From Moduliflexus sp964602655 (GTDB taxonomy: Bacteria; Moduliflexota; Moduliflexia; Moduliflexales; Moduliflexaceae): a stretch of 64,000 nucleotides of DNA. The notes below the pieces were generated by a model, which was not told where the DNA came from, made no database searches, and worked only from the letters and a program-made list of their open reading frames with translations. Numbering within the stretch: position 1 is the first letter of the stretch; the number at the start of each line of letters is the position of its first letter. Position numbers and translations under genes: made by a program. Shown piece after piece: positions 1 to 8,331 of the stretch. The stretch spans positions 62,001-126,000 of the forward strand of contig CAZRSF010000003.1 in NCBI GenBank assembly GCA_964602655.1. Reading direction: 5' to 3'.

Positions 1-2
1 TG

Positions 3-3000
3 GTGCTGCTGAAACGCCTTGCCGACGCCGAACGCGACGGCGACAAAATTTACGCCGTGATTCGCGGCATCGGCTCATCGAGCGACGGCAAAGGGACAGC
101 GATTTACGCGCCTGCCGCGAAAGGGCAGGTCAAGGCATACCTGAACGCCTACCGTGAAGCGCAGATCGCGCCGGAAACCATCGAGCTTGTGGAAGCGCAC
201 GGCACCGGCACGGCGGTCGGCGACGCGACAGAAATCACCGGCCTGAAAGAAATTTTCACGCCCGCGCAAACCAACGGATCGTGGTGCGCGTTAGGCTCCG
301 TCAAATCGCAGATCGGACATGCCAAATCCGCCGCAGGCGTGGCCGGCTTAATCAAAATCGCGCTTGCGCTGCATCATAAAACGCTGCCGCCGACGATCAA
401 AGTCGAAAAGCCGACGAAAGCCCTTGCGCCAGGGCAAACGCCGTTTTATGTCAACACGCAGAAACGCCCCTGGGCTGCGCCGAAAACCGCGACGCCGCGC
501 CGTGCCGGATTAAGCGCCTTCGGATTCGGCGGCACGAATTTTCATTGCGTATTAGAAGAATACACGCCACGCAAAACGCAGATTGACTGGACCGGCGAAA
601 CGCAGATGCTCGCCTTTTCAGGCGCGACAATCGCGGAAATTCAGGCCGCGCTCGATAAAATATCCCCTGAAATGTCATGGGAAACGCTGCGCCGCGCTGC
701 CGCCAAATCGCGCAAAACGTTTAATCCGAAACAGGCGCATCGGCTGATTATCGTGGTGGAAAAAATGCAGAATGCGCTGCCGAAACTGGTGAAAAACGCC
801 CGCGCCATGCTCGAAAAGAATCAGGATAAAGCCGCCTGGAACACGCCGGATGGCATCTTCTACGGCAGCGACGCGACGCCCGGCAAGCTTGGCGTGATTT
901 TCCCCGGTCAGGGAGCGCAATATGTCGGCATGTTGCGGGATATGTCCTGCCAATTCCCCGAATTTCAGCGCGTACTTGACGTGGCGAACCGCGTGTTTGC
1001 TGATGGCGCGAGCGGAAAACGACTGAGCGATCTGATGTATCCGCATCCGGCCTTCAGCGATGAAGAACGCGAGACGCAGGCGACGCAATTGCAATCCACG
1101 CAAGTCGCGCAGCCCGCCATCGGCGCGGCGAGCCTCGGCGCGTTCGAAACGCTGAAAACGTTCGGCCTTCAGCCCGATGAAGTTGCGGGACACAGCTACG
1201 GCGAATTGGTCGCCCTCTGCGCGGCGGGCGTGCTGGATATTGATACGTTTTTTGCGATGTCGAAACTACGCGGGGAGTTGATGGGGCAGAAACGCGGCGA
1301 TAAAGGCTCGATGCTGGCGGTGAACGGCGATTTGAATTTCGTCCAGCAGCTTATCAAAGACGAAGGGATCGATCTGGTCGTTGCCAATAAAAACGCGCCG
1401 CAACAGACCGTATTATCGGGCGCGACCAAAGAAGTCGAACGGGCGGCGGCGTTGCTGAAAGCGAAAGATATTCGCTGCAAGCAGTTGAATGTGGCGGCGG
1501 CCTTCCACAGCGCCTTTGTCGCCGATGCCAGCGGCGAGTTTTTCGACGCCTTGCAGAAGGTTGAAATTTCGATGCCGACGCTGCCGGTCTATGCCGATAG
1601 CACCGCGCAACTCTACCCGAACGACGCAGCAGAAATCCGCAAGCTCCTGGCCGGACAATTAGCGAATCCGGTGGAATTTCTCGGCATTATCGAACAAATG
1701 TATGAACGCGGTGTGCGGACATTTTTCGAAGTCGGCCCGTCATCCCAGATGAACGGCCTGATGAAAGCGATTTTAGAAGGAAAAGCGGTGGACGTGATTT
1801 CGCTCGACGCCTCCAAAGGCCAGCGTTCCGGCGAAGCGGATATCGCCCGCGCACTCAGCCAGTTGGCCGCGTCCGGCTATGCGATTCGGTTATCGGATTG
1901 GGATGGCGGCGCGGCAGCAGATGAAGAACCCGTAACGCAGAAAGGCCGCAAAATGGCGGTCACGCTCTGCGGCGCAAACTATGTTGCGCCGAAAGCGATG
2001 AAGCCGCCAGTCGCGAAACCACTTGTCGTTTCGACCGATTCGGCAGCGCCGACGCCGAAAATGCCTGTCGCGCCGCCTGTTCCGCCGAAACACGAGCCAG
2101 CGCAGCCGAAAACAGCAACAATTCAGCGCCAGACTTCAGCGTCGTCAAAGCCGTTCGAAGCCTCGCCAGCCCCGTCAGTTATGAATACGCAATCATCAAA
2201 TTCAATAGTCAATCGCGTCGCATCCGGGCTTGATCTGAGCGAAGCGTTACGCCTGACGCAGGAGAATCTGCGTTCATTGCAGCAATTCCAGCAGCAAACC
2301 GCCGACGCGCATCGCCAGTTTTTAGAAGGGCAGGACGCCACGCGCCAGACCTTCGAGCGCCTGTTCAGCCAGCAACAACAGCTTGTGTTCGGCAATATTG
2401 CTCCAATACAGCCAGTTGTTCGGCAGGCCGAAACGCCAATTCCCCTCCAGGGAGGGGTAAGGGGTGGGTTGCGCGTTGAAAAAACGTCTATCGTCGAACC
2501 CCAGATTCACTCCGTCCATGTCGAAACCCACCCCCAACCCCTCCCAAGAGGGGAGTTTACAATCCCGCCGATAAAACCGGCGGTGACGCCCGCGCCGGTG
2601 GCCGTTGATACGTCCCGCGTCGAAAGCATCGTGTTGTCGGTTGTGGCGGAAAAAACCGGTTATCCCGTTGACATGCTCGAATTGGATATGGGACTTGACG
2701 CCGATTTGGGAATTGATTCCATTAAGCGCGTTGAAATCCTCTCCGCGTTGCAGGCGGAACTGCCGGACGCGCCAGAAATTTCGTCGCAGCAGATCGGCTC
2801 GTTACAGACGTTGCGCCAGATTATTGAGACGCTTGGCGCGTCACGCGCAACAGCGACAGTTGCGCCGCCGAAAGCCGCGTCAGTTGCGCAACAGGCGCAT
2901 AACGTAAACGCGCAGCACATCGAAACGACGCTGTTAGAAGTCATCGCGGAAAAGACCGGCTACCCGAAAGACATGCTCGAACTCGATATGGGACTCGACG

Positions 3001-6000
3001 CCGACCTCGGCATTGATTCGATCAAGCGCGTCGAAATTTTCTCCGCGCTGCAAAGCAAGCTCCCGAATTCGCCGGAGATCAGCTCAGATCAGATCGGACG
3101 GCTGCGCAGCCTTCGGCAGATTGTCGAAGCGCTCGGAGCACAGAGCGAATTTACGCCATCCAGCCCAAAACCATCGAACGGCAATGGCGCTCATGCCGAA
3201 CCCGCCGCGCCAGTTACGTCGGACGTGACCAACGTTCTGCTGCAAGTGGTGGCGGAAAAAACCGGCTACCCGGAAGACATGCTTGATTTGGATATGGGCT
3301 TAGACGCCGACCTCGGCATTGATTCGATCAAGCGCGTCGAGATTTTCTCCGCGTTGCAAAGCAAGCTCCCCGGTTCGCCGGAAATCGGGTCTGATCAAAT
3401 CGGTCGTTTTCATAATCTGCGGCAGATCGTCGAACTGTTCACGCCGAAGCTCTCTGCGCCAGTGAGAATCAGCATTGCCCAGCCTGCTGGAGCGCATATT
3501 GACGAAAAACAGGTGGAAAGCGTCTTGCTGCAAGTCGTGTCGGAAAAAACCGGCTACCCCGAAGACATGCTTGACCTTGACATGGCGCTTGACGCCGATC
3601 TTGGGATTGATTCGATCAAGCGCGTCGAGATTTTCTCCGCGCTGCAACATCATCTGCCGAGTGCGCCTGAAATCACGTCCGAGCAGATCGGGCGGCTGCA
3701 AAGCCTGCGGCAGATTCTCGGCGCGTTAGCGCGGCCAGCCTATCCGGTACGCGCCAAAACCGAGACAACGCCAACCGCTTCATCGGCAGACGCCGACGAA
3801 GACACGGAGGCAGACCCCGCGCCGGAAGAGGCGCTTGATCGGTATGTCGTGACGCCGGTAAAAATTTCGGCGCATCTGAAACGAGAGGCCATTTCGCTGG
3901 CGTCCGGGGCAACGGTATGGATTGCGGGCGACGAGACGCCATTCTCCGCCGCGCTTGAAAACGATTTGCGGCAAAAAGGCTTGCAGGCCGAGCGCATCGA
4001 ACTGAAAGACGCAGCAACACGACCTTGCCCCGCCACGCTGCGCGGCGTGGTGATTGTTGCGCCGCAGCATTCCGATGAAATCACCTTGAAAATGGCGTTT
4101 CAATGCGTGAAAAACACTGCCGCGCAATTGCAAAACACGCCGTCGCTGTTGGTGACGGTATCGCGTATAGATGGACAATTCGGCTTCGGCGACCTCGCGC
4201 CGTCTGCGAATGTCCTCTCCGGCGGATTGTCAGGATTAACCAAAACAGCGGCGAGAGAATGGCCGAACGTGTCGTGCAAAGCGCTTGATGTCTCGCCGCA
4301 GCTTGCCGATGAACAGGCCGCATCCGCCGCGATAGAGGAGATGTTTTTTCGCAGCCCGATTGAAGTCGGCATCGTTTCAGATGGGCGCTATGCGTTGCAA
4401 TTGAATAATAACCCTGTCAGGGTTTTAAACCCTGACAGGGTTGTAACCATTGAGGATGTCATTCTGATTACCGGCGGCGCGCGGGGCGTGACCGCCGAGT
4501 GCGCGGTGGCGTTAGCGAAAGCGTGGCAGCCGACGCTGATTCTGATTGGCCGGACGCCGTTGCCGCAAAATGAACCGGCGTGGCTTGTCAAATGCCAGAC
4601 CGAAGCGGAAATCAAGCAGGCTGTTTTAGGACATGCCGACCGCAAAATGACGCCCAAAGAAGTCAAAGACGAATGCCAGCGCATTCTGGCAAATCGCGAA
4701 ATCCATGACAATCTGCGGCGAATCGAACGCGCCGGTTCGCGCGTGGCCTATCGTTCGATAGATGTGCGCGATACAGATGTCGTGCAACGAATTGTTCGCG
4801 AAACGCAACAAGAATTCGGCGCGATTACCGGGCTGATTCATGGCGCAGGCGTGTTGGCGGATAAAAAAATCGAAGATAAAACCGATGCGCAGTTCGAGAG
4901 CGTTATCAGCACGAAAGTCGGCGGCGCGATCAATTTCTTGAGTGCCCTGAACGCAGAACCGTTAAAACTCCTCATCTTCTTTTCCTCGACAACGGCGCGA
5001 TTCGGGCGAATCGGGCAGGTTGACTACGCGATGGCGAACGAAGTCTTAAACAAATTCGCGCAGCAGCAAGCGCGGCTGCGCCCGGATTGCCGCGTACTCG
5101 CGATGAACTGGGGTCCCTGGGCGGGCGGCATGGTGACGCCTGTATTAGAACGTCTGTTCGAAAAAGAGCAGATTTGCGTCATTCCGTTGCGCGACGGGGC
5201 CGAGGCGCTCGTCCGCGAAATCGCCGCGCCGGAAGCGGTCGAAGTCCTGATTCTCGGCAAAGGGAGCGTGCTGCCAGAATCCGACATTCTCCAAGAAAGC
5301 GCTTCAATCGGGAGTGTTGCGCTCGGATTCGAGCGCGTCGTCAGCCTTGACGATCATCCGTTTCTCACGTCGCATGTGATGAATGGCCGCGCCGTGCTGC
5401 CGACCGCCATGATGATCGAATGGCTCGGACATGCGGCGCTGCATCATCATCCTGGCTTGCTGCTGCACGGCTTCGATAATCTGAAGATTCTCAAAGGCGT
5501 CATTCTGCGCAAGACGGACACGATCCGCTTGCAGGCGATGGTAGGCGAGGCCGCGAAAGAGGGCAAAACATATCGCGTCCCGGCGGAATTGCAAAGTCTT
5601 GATGAAACCGGAAAATTGACGCGCCATGCGTCCGCCGAATTTATCCTGGTCAGCCAATTGCCAGATGACGAACGCGCCATTGATGAACGCAGTTTGCGCC
5701 TTATGCCTTATGCAGGCAGCGATATTTACCAGAAGTTTTTATTTCATGGCAAGGATTTGCGCGGCATTCAGCAGATTGAAGGATGTTCGGCGGACGGCAT
5801 CGCCGCAAGCGTACAGGCCGCGCCGACGCCGTCGGCCTGGATGAGCCATCCGCTGCGCCAGCACTGGCTGACCGATCCGTTAATGCTGGACGGCGCGTTT
5901 CAACTCCTGATCGTTTGGAGTTTCGTGAACGATCAATGCGGCTCGCTGCCGTCAACCGTCGGGCAATACCGGCAATTCGTCTCGAAATTTCCGGTGGACG

Positions 6001-6167
6001 GCGGACGGATTGCAGCGCAGATCGTCAGACATGAACGGCATCGCGCGGTCGCGGACATCGAATTTTACGACCGGAACGGCGGCCTGCTCGCCCGAATCGA
6101 AGGCTACGAATGCGCGCTTGACGCCTCGCTGAACGCGGCCTTTCGGCGGAATGCGCTGGAAGCGTAA
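3..6167 (+). CDS. PfaA-like iterative type I polyketide / PUFA synthase (5' end outside window)
   Basis: This is the C-terminal 2054 residues of a multidomain synthase that extends and reduces a carrier-bound acyl chain. The reading frame is open at the left edge, so the first codon seen is not the start. Domains in order: the C-terminal part of a ketosynthase with both catalytic His motifs (EAHGTGT, KSQIGHAKSAAG) but the Cys upstream of the window; an acyl/malonyl transferase (PGQGAQY near 300, GHSYGE with Ser398); a Pro/Ala-rich linker; four tandem ACPs, each with LGIDSIKR and phosphopantetheine Ser906, 1006, 1108 and 1204; a ketoreductase (TGGARG near 1490, YAMAN Tyr1675); and a hot-dog dehydratase (DDHPFLTSH, His1785). 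KS-AT-ACPn-KR-DH is the PfaA order. Two palindromic repeats lie in frame (813-852 and just before the KR). No pfaB, pfaC or pfaD follows, so partners must be upstream or absent. Confidence 0.93.
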   Translation: MLLKRLADAERDGDKIYAVIRGIGSSSDGKGTAIYAPAAKGQVKAYLNAYREAQIAPETIELVEAHGTGTAVGDATEITGLKEIFTPAQTNGSWCALGSVKSQIGHAKSAAGVAGLIKIALALHHKTLPPTIKVEKPTKALAPGQTPFYVNTQKRPWAAPKTATPRRAGLSAFGFGGTNFHCVLEEYTPRKTQIDWTGETQMLAFSGATIAEIQAALDKISPEMSWETLRRAAAKSRKTFNPKQAHRLIIVVEKMQNALPKLVKNARAMLEKNQDKAAWNTPDGIFYGSDATPGKLGVIFPGQGAQYVGMLRDMSCQFPEFQRVLDVANRVFADGASGKRLSDLMYPHPAFSDEERETQATQLQSTQVAQPAIGAASLGAFETLKTFGLQPDEVAGHSYGELVALCAAGVLDIDTFFAMSKLRGELMGQKRGDKGSMLAVNGDLNFVQQLIKDEGIDLVVANKNAPQQTVLSGATKEVERAAALLKAKDIRCKQLNVAAAFHSAFVADASGEFFDALQKVEISMPTLPVYADSTAQLYPNDAAEIRKLLAGQLANPVEFLGIIEQMYERGVRTFFEVGPSSQMNGLMKAILEGKAVDVISLDASKGQRSGEADIARALSQLAASGYAIRLSDWDGGAAADEEPVTQKGRKMAVTLCGANYVAPKAMKPPVAKPLVVSTDSAAPTPKMPVAPPVPPKHEPAQPKTATIQRQTSASSKPFEASPAPSVMNTQSSNSIVNRVASGLDLSEALRLTQENLRSLQQFQQQTADAHRQFLEGQDATRQTFERLFSQQQQLVFGNIAPIQPVVRQAETPIPLQGGVRGGLRVEKTSIVEPQIHSVHVETHPQPLPRGEFTIPPIKPAVTPAPVAVDTSRVESIVLSVVAEKTGYPVDMLELDMGLDADLGIDSIKRVEILSALQAELPDAPEISSQQIGSLQTLRQIIETLGASRATATVAPPKAASVAQQAHNVNAQHIETTLLEVIAEKTGYPKDMLELDMGLDADLGIDSIKRVEIFSALQSKLPNSPEISSDQIGRLRSLRQIVEALGAQSEFTPSSPKPSNGNGAHAEPAAPVTSDVTNVLLQVVAEKTGYPEDMLDLDMGLDADLGIDSIKRVEIFSALQSKLPGSPEIGSDQIGRFHNLRQIVELFTPKLSAPVRISIAQPAGAHIDEKQVESVLLQVVSEKTGYPEDMLDLDMALDADLGIDSIKRVEIFSALQHHLPSAPEITSEQIGRLQSLRQILGALARPAYPVRAKTETTPTASSADADEDTEADPAPEEALDRYVVTPVKISAHLKREAISLASGATVWIAGDETPFSAALENDLRQKGLQAERIELKDAATRPCPATLRGVVIVAPQHSDEITLKMAFQCVKNTAAQLQNTPSLLVTVSRIDGQFGFGDLAPSANVLSGGLSGLTKTAAREWPNVSCKALDVSPQLADEQAASAAIEEMFFRSPIEVGIVSDGRYALQLNNNPVRVLNPDRVVTIEDVILITGGARGVTAECAVALAKAWQPTLILIGRTPLPQNEPAWLVKCQTEAEIKQAVLGHADRKMTPKEVKDECQRILANREIHDNLRRIERAGSRVAYRSIDVRDTDVVQRIVRETQQEFGAITGLIHGAGVLADKKIEDKTDAQFESVISTKVGGAINFLSALNAEPLKLLIFFSSTTARFGRIGQVDYAMANEVLNKFAQQQARLRPDCRVLAMNWGPWAGGMVTPVLERLFEKEQICVIPLRDGAEALVREIAAPEAVEVLILGKGSVLPESDILQESASIGSVALGFERVVSLDDHPFLTSHVMNGRAVLPTAMMIEWLGHAALHHHPGLLLHGFDNLKILKGVILRKTDTIRLQAMVGEAAKEGKTYRVPAELQSLDETGKLTRHASAEFILVSQLPDDERAIDERSLRLMPYAGSDIYQKFLFHGKDLRGIQQIEGCSADGIAASVQAAPTPSAWMSHPLRQHWLTDPLMLDGAFQLLIVWSFVNDQCGSLPSTVGQYRQFVSKFPVDGGRIAAQIVRHERHRAVADIEFYDRNGGLLARIEGYECALDASLNAAFRRNALEA
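2438..2558. repeat. In-frame inverted-repeat element in the PKS linker
   Basis: Imperfect inverted arms at 2438-2470 (core AGGGAGGGGTAAGGGGTGGG) and 2525-2558 enclose about 54 bp. The element reads in frame as a Gly/Pro-rich stretch (LQGGVRGG...PQPLPRGE) between the AT and the first ACP. The G-rich/C-rich arms look like a dispersed MITE-like or REP-like repeat rather than native linker sequence. Confidence 0.7.
4410..4442. repeat. Family A palindrome inside the PKS coding sequence
   Basis: This perfect palindrome (arm AACCCTGTCAGGGTTT) belongs to the family found between genes elsewhere in the window. Here it is in frame, encoding the odd stretch NNNPVRVLNPDRVV immediately before the ketoreductase beta-strand that leads to TGGARG. 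Confidence 0.85.
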
Positions 6168-6175
6168 CGGAGCGC

Positions 6176-6208
6176 AGGTGTCAGGCACTTCGAAAGTGCC
6201 TGACACCT
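6176..6208. terminator. Palindrome after the PKS (family B), likely terminator
   Basis: Perfect 15-bp arms (AGGTGTCAGGCACTT and complement) with a 3-nt loop start 9 bp after the PKS stop and are followed by TTCTT. This is one of four copies of a TGTCAG-CAC palindrome family in the window; a terminator role is inferred from position. Confidence 0.6.
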
Positions 6209-6280
6209 TTCTTACGTCGAAACGACACTTCGATGCCAACAACACGCAATAATGAATATACATCGAATGCCAAAAAAGTG

Positions 6281-6309
6281 TTGACAAATTTCCCCAGCCT
6301 CATTGTACT
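6281..6309 (+). promoter_or_regulatory. Candidate sigma-70 promoter
   Basis: TTGACA at 6281-6286, a 17-bp spacer and TGTACT at 6304-6309. Transcription would start near 6316, only a few bases before an ATG at 6319. The 6168-6574 gap holds this promoter, two terminator-like hairpins, a short open frame (6319-6480), a degenerate TCGAAA-type palindrome at about 6214-6234, and an inverted repeat at about 6494-6556 (AAATTGCATTT arms) just before the amidohydrolase RBS. Confidence 0.5.
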
Positions 6310-6318
6310 GTCGTTTTA

Positions 6319-6480
6319 ATGAAACCGATTCGCCAGCATGATTCATGGAAAATACACGATTTTTTGGAAAGAACGCCCCTCGCTTTTGATAAGCGTTGGG
6401 CATTTTTTTTGCGTATTGTCGCCGTATCAGGACTGATCCCCTTGCTCGTTATAACGGGCAGGGGGATTTTTTTTGCCTGA
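6319..6480 (+). CDS. Possible 53-residue membrane peptide, or gene remnant
   Basis: An open frame starts at ATG 6319 directly after the promoter at 6281-6309 and encodes a 53-residue peptide beginning MKPIRQHDSW, with a hydrophobic stretch FFLRIVAVSGLIPLLVI. No Shine-Dalgarno sequence is visible, so translation would have to be near-leaderless. The frame runs through two terminator-like hairpins whose T runs supply Phe codons, so the hydrophobicity may be accidental. It could also be the remnant of a longer membrane protein. I regard coding as unproven. Confidence 0.2.
   Translation: MKPIRQHDSWKIHDFLERTPLAFDKRWAFFLRIVAVSGLIPLLVITGRGIFFA
6374..6410 (+). terminator. Rho-independent terminator-like hairpin 1
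   Basis: The stem pairs GCCC and CGCTT with AAGCG and GGGC around a 5-nt loop, followed by eight T. With the promoter at 6281-6309 it would give a transcript of about 95 nt. Confidence 0.55.
6436..6474 (+). terminator. Rho-independent terminator-like hairpin 2
   Basis: The stem pairs ATCCCC, GC and CGTT with AACG, GC and GGGGAT, followed by a run of eight T. It lies about 26 bp after hairpin 1, giving two tandem terminators ahead of the amidohydrolase gene, which either ends read-through transcription or acts as an attenuator. Confidence 0.6.
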
Positions 6481-6574
6481 AACACGTTCACGTTCGTCGA
6501 AATTGCATTTCGACGCAAAGCAGGTCGGACGAGCAGATGAAATGCAATTTCGTCTTACATCAAAGGAGGATGAC

Positions 6575-7642
6575 ATGGGGTTCGAAGATGAAGTCCGCAA
6601 CGCCGTCAAAAATCTTGGCGGCTGGTTTAACGCCCACGCCCACATTGATCGGGCGTATGTGATGGAATCGAAATTTGTTGACCATGCCGACATGGATCCG
6701 TGGGATATTGCCACGTATCCGCTGGAAGCGAAACAACACACGACCGGCGCGCTGCATGAAGGGCTGGCGTACACGCCGTCATCATTAAAGGAACGGATGT
6801 CGCGCTGTCTTGACGAGGCGATCAAATTCGGCACGCGCAGGCTTGACAGCTTTATTGACGCCACCGCTGATTGCATCGGTGCGTCAGCCGTTGAAGTCGC
6901 CTGCGAACTGCGTGAGCAGTATAAAGATCGCATCGAGTTCCGCGTCGGCGCATATCCGATTTTCGGCTTCAAAGACGACCAACCGCGCCGCTGGGATGTA
7001 TTCGTCAAATCCGCACCGATGGCGGATTTTATCGGCACGTTGCCGGAACGGGACGCTCGCCCGAATCATATCGGCTTTAAAGAGCATTTCCGGCGCGTGT
7101 TGAATTTCGCGAATACGCTGAATTATAAAGAAGTTCACATGCACGTTGACCAGACGAACAAGCCCGAAGAAAACGGCACGGAGACGCTGATCGAAGCGGT
7201 GCGCTGGCTGCGCCCGGATTCGCGCGGACGCGCCGAACGCCGCTCGCCGACAGTCTGGGCGGTGCATGCGCTTTCGATTGCATCGTACCCGGAAGAACGT
7301 TTTCAGCGATTAGTTGAAGGGTTGAAGGAAACGAATATCGGCGTGATTTTCTGCCCCAGCGCCACGCTCTCAAATAAGCAGGATCGCCGCATTCTCGTGC
7401 CGATGCACAACAGCATCACCCGTGTGCTCGACCTGCTGCTGGCGGATATTCCGGTGCGGATCGGTACGGACAATGTGCAGGATTTTTTCCTGCCTGCCGG
7501 AACAATGGATTTATACGACGAAATCGCCAACGCGTCGAATATTCTGCGCTTCTATAATTTCACGACCTGGGCGAAAATCGCCACAGGTACGCGCCTGAAT
7601 GAAGTGGATAAAATGAAAATTCGGACAGCATTAGAGAATTAA
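6575..7642 (+). CDS. Cytosine-deaminase-like amidohydrolase
   Basis: A 355-residue metal-dependent hydrolase of the amidohydrolase superfamily. Metal-ligand motifs are visible: HAH at residues 21-23, HMHVD in mid-protein, WAVHA, and the late Asp in RIGTDN. The GTDNVQDFF-LPAGTMD region resembles CodA-type cytosine deaminases and N-isopropylammelide hydrolases. The protein stops soon after the last barrel motifs, so the C-terminal beta domain found in CodA appears to be missing. The start is chosen at 6575 because AAAGGAGGA lies 4 bases upstream; the frame is open further 5' but through hairpins. Its place ahead of pyrE, pyrDK and pyrF supports a pyrimidine salvage role, but the substrate is inferred only. 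Confidence 0.75.
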   Translation: MGFEDEVRNAVKNLGGWFNAHAHIDRAYVMESKFVDHADMDPWDIATYPLEAKQHTTGALHEGLAYTPSSLKERMSRCLDEAIKFGTRRLDSFIDATADCIGASAVEVACELREQYKDRIEFRVGAYPIFGFKDDQPRRWDVFVKSAPMADFIGTLPERDARPNHIGFKEHFRRVLNFANTLNYKEVHMHVDQTNKPEENGTETLIEAVRWLRPDSRGRAERRSPTVWAVHALSIASYPEERFQRLVEGLKETNIGVIFCPSATLSNKQDRRILVPMHNSITRVLDLLLADIPVRIGTDNVQDFFLPAGTMDLYDEIANASNILRFYNFTTWAKIATGTRLNEVDKMKIRTALEN

Positions 7643-7655
7643 GGAGAATCGGGGT

Positions 7656-7904
7656 ATGAACGATAATAGTTTGCTTGAACGTATTGCCGCCAATCCGCAT
7701 GTCATGGCAGGCAAACCGGTCATACAGGGAACGCGCCTGACTGTCGAATACATACTTGGGTTGCTCGCGCACGGCGCGACGGTTGAGGATGTGTTAGGCG
7801 AATATGACGGCATGAGCGAAGACGATATTCGCGCCTGTTTTCTCTTCGCCGCGAGGTCTTTGGAAAGCACATTTTTTATGCCATTAACCATGGAGACGGC
7901 GTAA
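7656..7904 (+). CDS. DUF433 family antitoxin-like protein
   Basis: An 82-residue protein of the DUF433 (VapB45-like) family, recognised from NPHVMAGKPVIQGTRLTVEYIL and the later GLLAHGATVEDVL and YDGMSEDDI, a small winged-helix DNA-binding fold. An AAGGAG site 8 bases before the ATG supports the start. It is followed with no gap by a DUF5615 gene, the standard partner in predicted type II toxin-antitoxin pairs. In such pairs this protein would bind the operator and neutralise the partner. Confidence 0.85.
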   Translation: MNDNSLLERIAANPHVMAGKPVIQGTRLTVEYILGLLAHGATVEDVLGEYDGMSEDDIRACFLFAARSLESTFFMPLTMETA

Positions 7905-8255
7905 ATGCGCTTTTTAGTTGATGAATGTACCGGCCCGGCGGTCGCACGATGGCTTCGAATCGAAGGTCACGATGTCTTTTCCGTGTACGAGGAAAATCGC
8001 GGCATAAGCGACGAAGAAATTCTCAGAAAAGCCTATGCAGAGGTGCGCATCATTATAACGAACGATAAGGATTTCGGAGAAAAAATTTTTCGCGAACACG
8101 CTCCTCACAGCGGTGTTATTTTGCTGCGCCTTGAGGATGAACGCGCCAAAAATAAAATTCTGTCGCTTCAACGCTTATTCGAAACCTATTCGACGCTTTC
8201 GTTTGCAAACCGTTTTATTGTCGTCACGGAAACGAAAGTCCGTTTTACAGGATAA
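7905..8255 (+). CDS. DUF5615 PIN-like toxin-type protein
   Basis: A 116-residue protein with the DUF5615 pattern: N-terminal FLVDECTGPAVARWL (first acidic residue), ISDEEILRKAYAE, and IIITNDKDFGE (PIN-like acidic cluster), then GVILLRL. The family is related to PIN/Mut7-C nucleases and pairs with DUF433 proteins. Its ATG follows the DUF433 stop directly, so the two are translationally coupled. Ribonuclease action is a family inference. Confidence 0.82.
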   Translation: MRFLVDECTGPAVARWLRIEGHDVFSVYEENRGISDEEILRKAYAEVRIIITNDKDFGEKIFREHAPHSGVILLRLEDERAKNKILSLQRLFETYSTLSFANRFIVVTETKVRFTG

Positions 8256-8260
8256 CTAAT

Positions 8261-8326
8261 AGAACGCTGATTTGGCTGATTTTTTAGATCAGTGAAAATC
8301 AGTCCAATCAGCCAAATCAGTGTTCT
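8261..8326. repeat. Long inverted repeat before pyrE
   Basis: Arms AGAACGCTGATTTGGCTGAT (8261-8281) and its near-complement at 8306-8326 (one mismatch) enclose 24 bp that can fold further (GATCAGTGAAAATCAGTC). It spans the whole gap between the DUF5615 gene and pyrE. Confidence 0.75.
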
Positions 8327-8331
8327 CTTCC

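Noticed and set aside
2685..3625. Tandem repeats with very similar LDADLGIDSIKRVEI segments as a DNA repeat array
   Set aside because: They are four ordinary tandem ACP domains of a PUFA-type synthase, in frame and with normal spacing.
2605..3729. Overlapping plus-strand frames within the ACP region as separate genes
   Set aside because: They are alternate-frame shadows of the repeated ACP-coding DNA, with no RBS and no family match.
6168..6574. Known riboswitch upstream of the amidohydrolase
   Set aside because: Hairpins are present, but I could not match the conserved core of any riboswitch class by eye.
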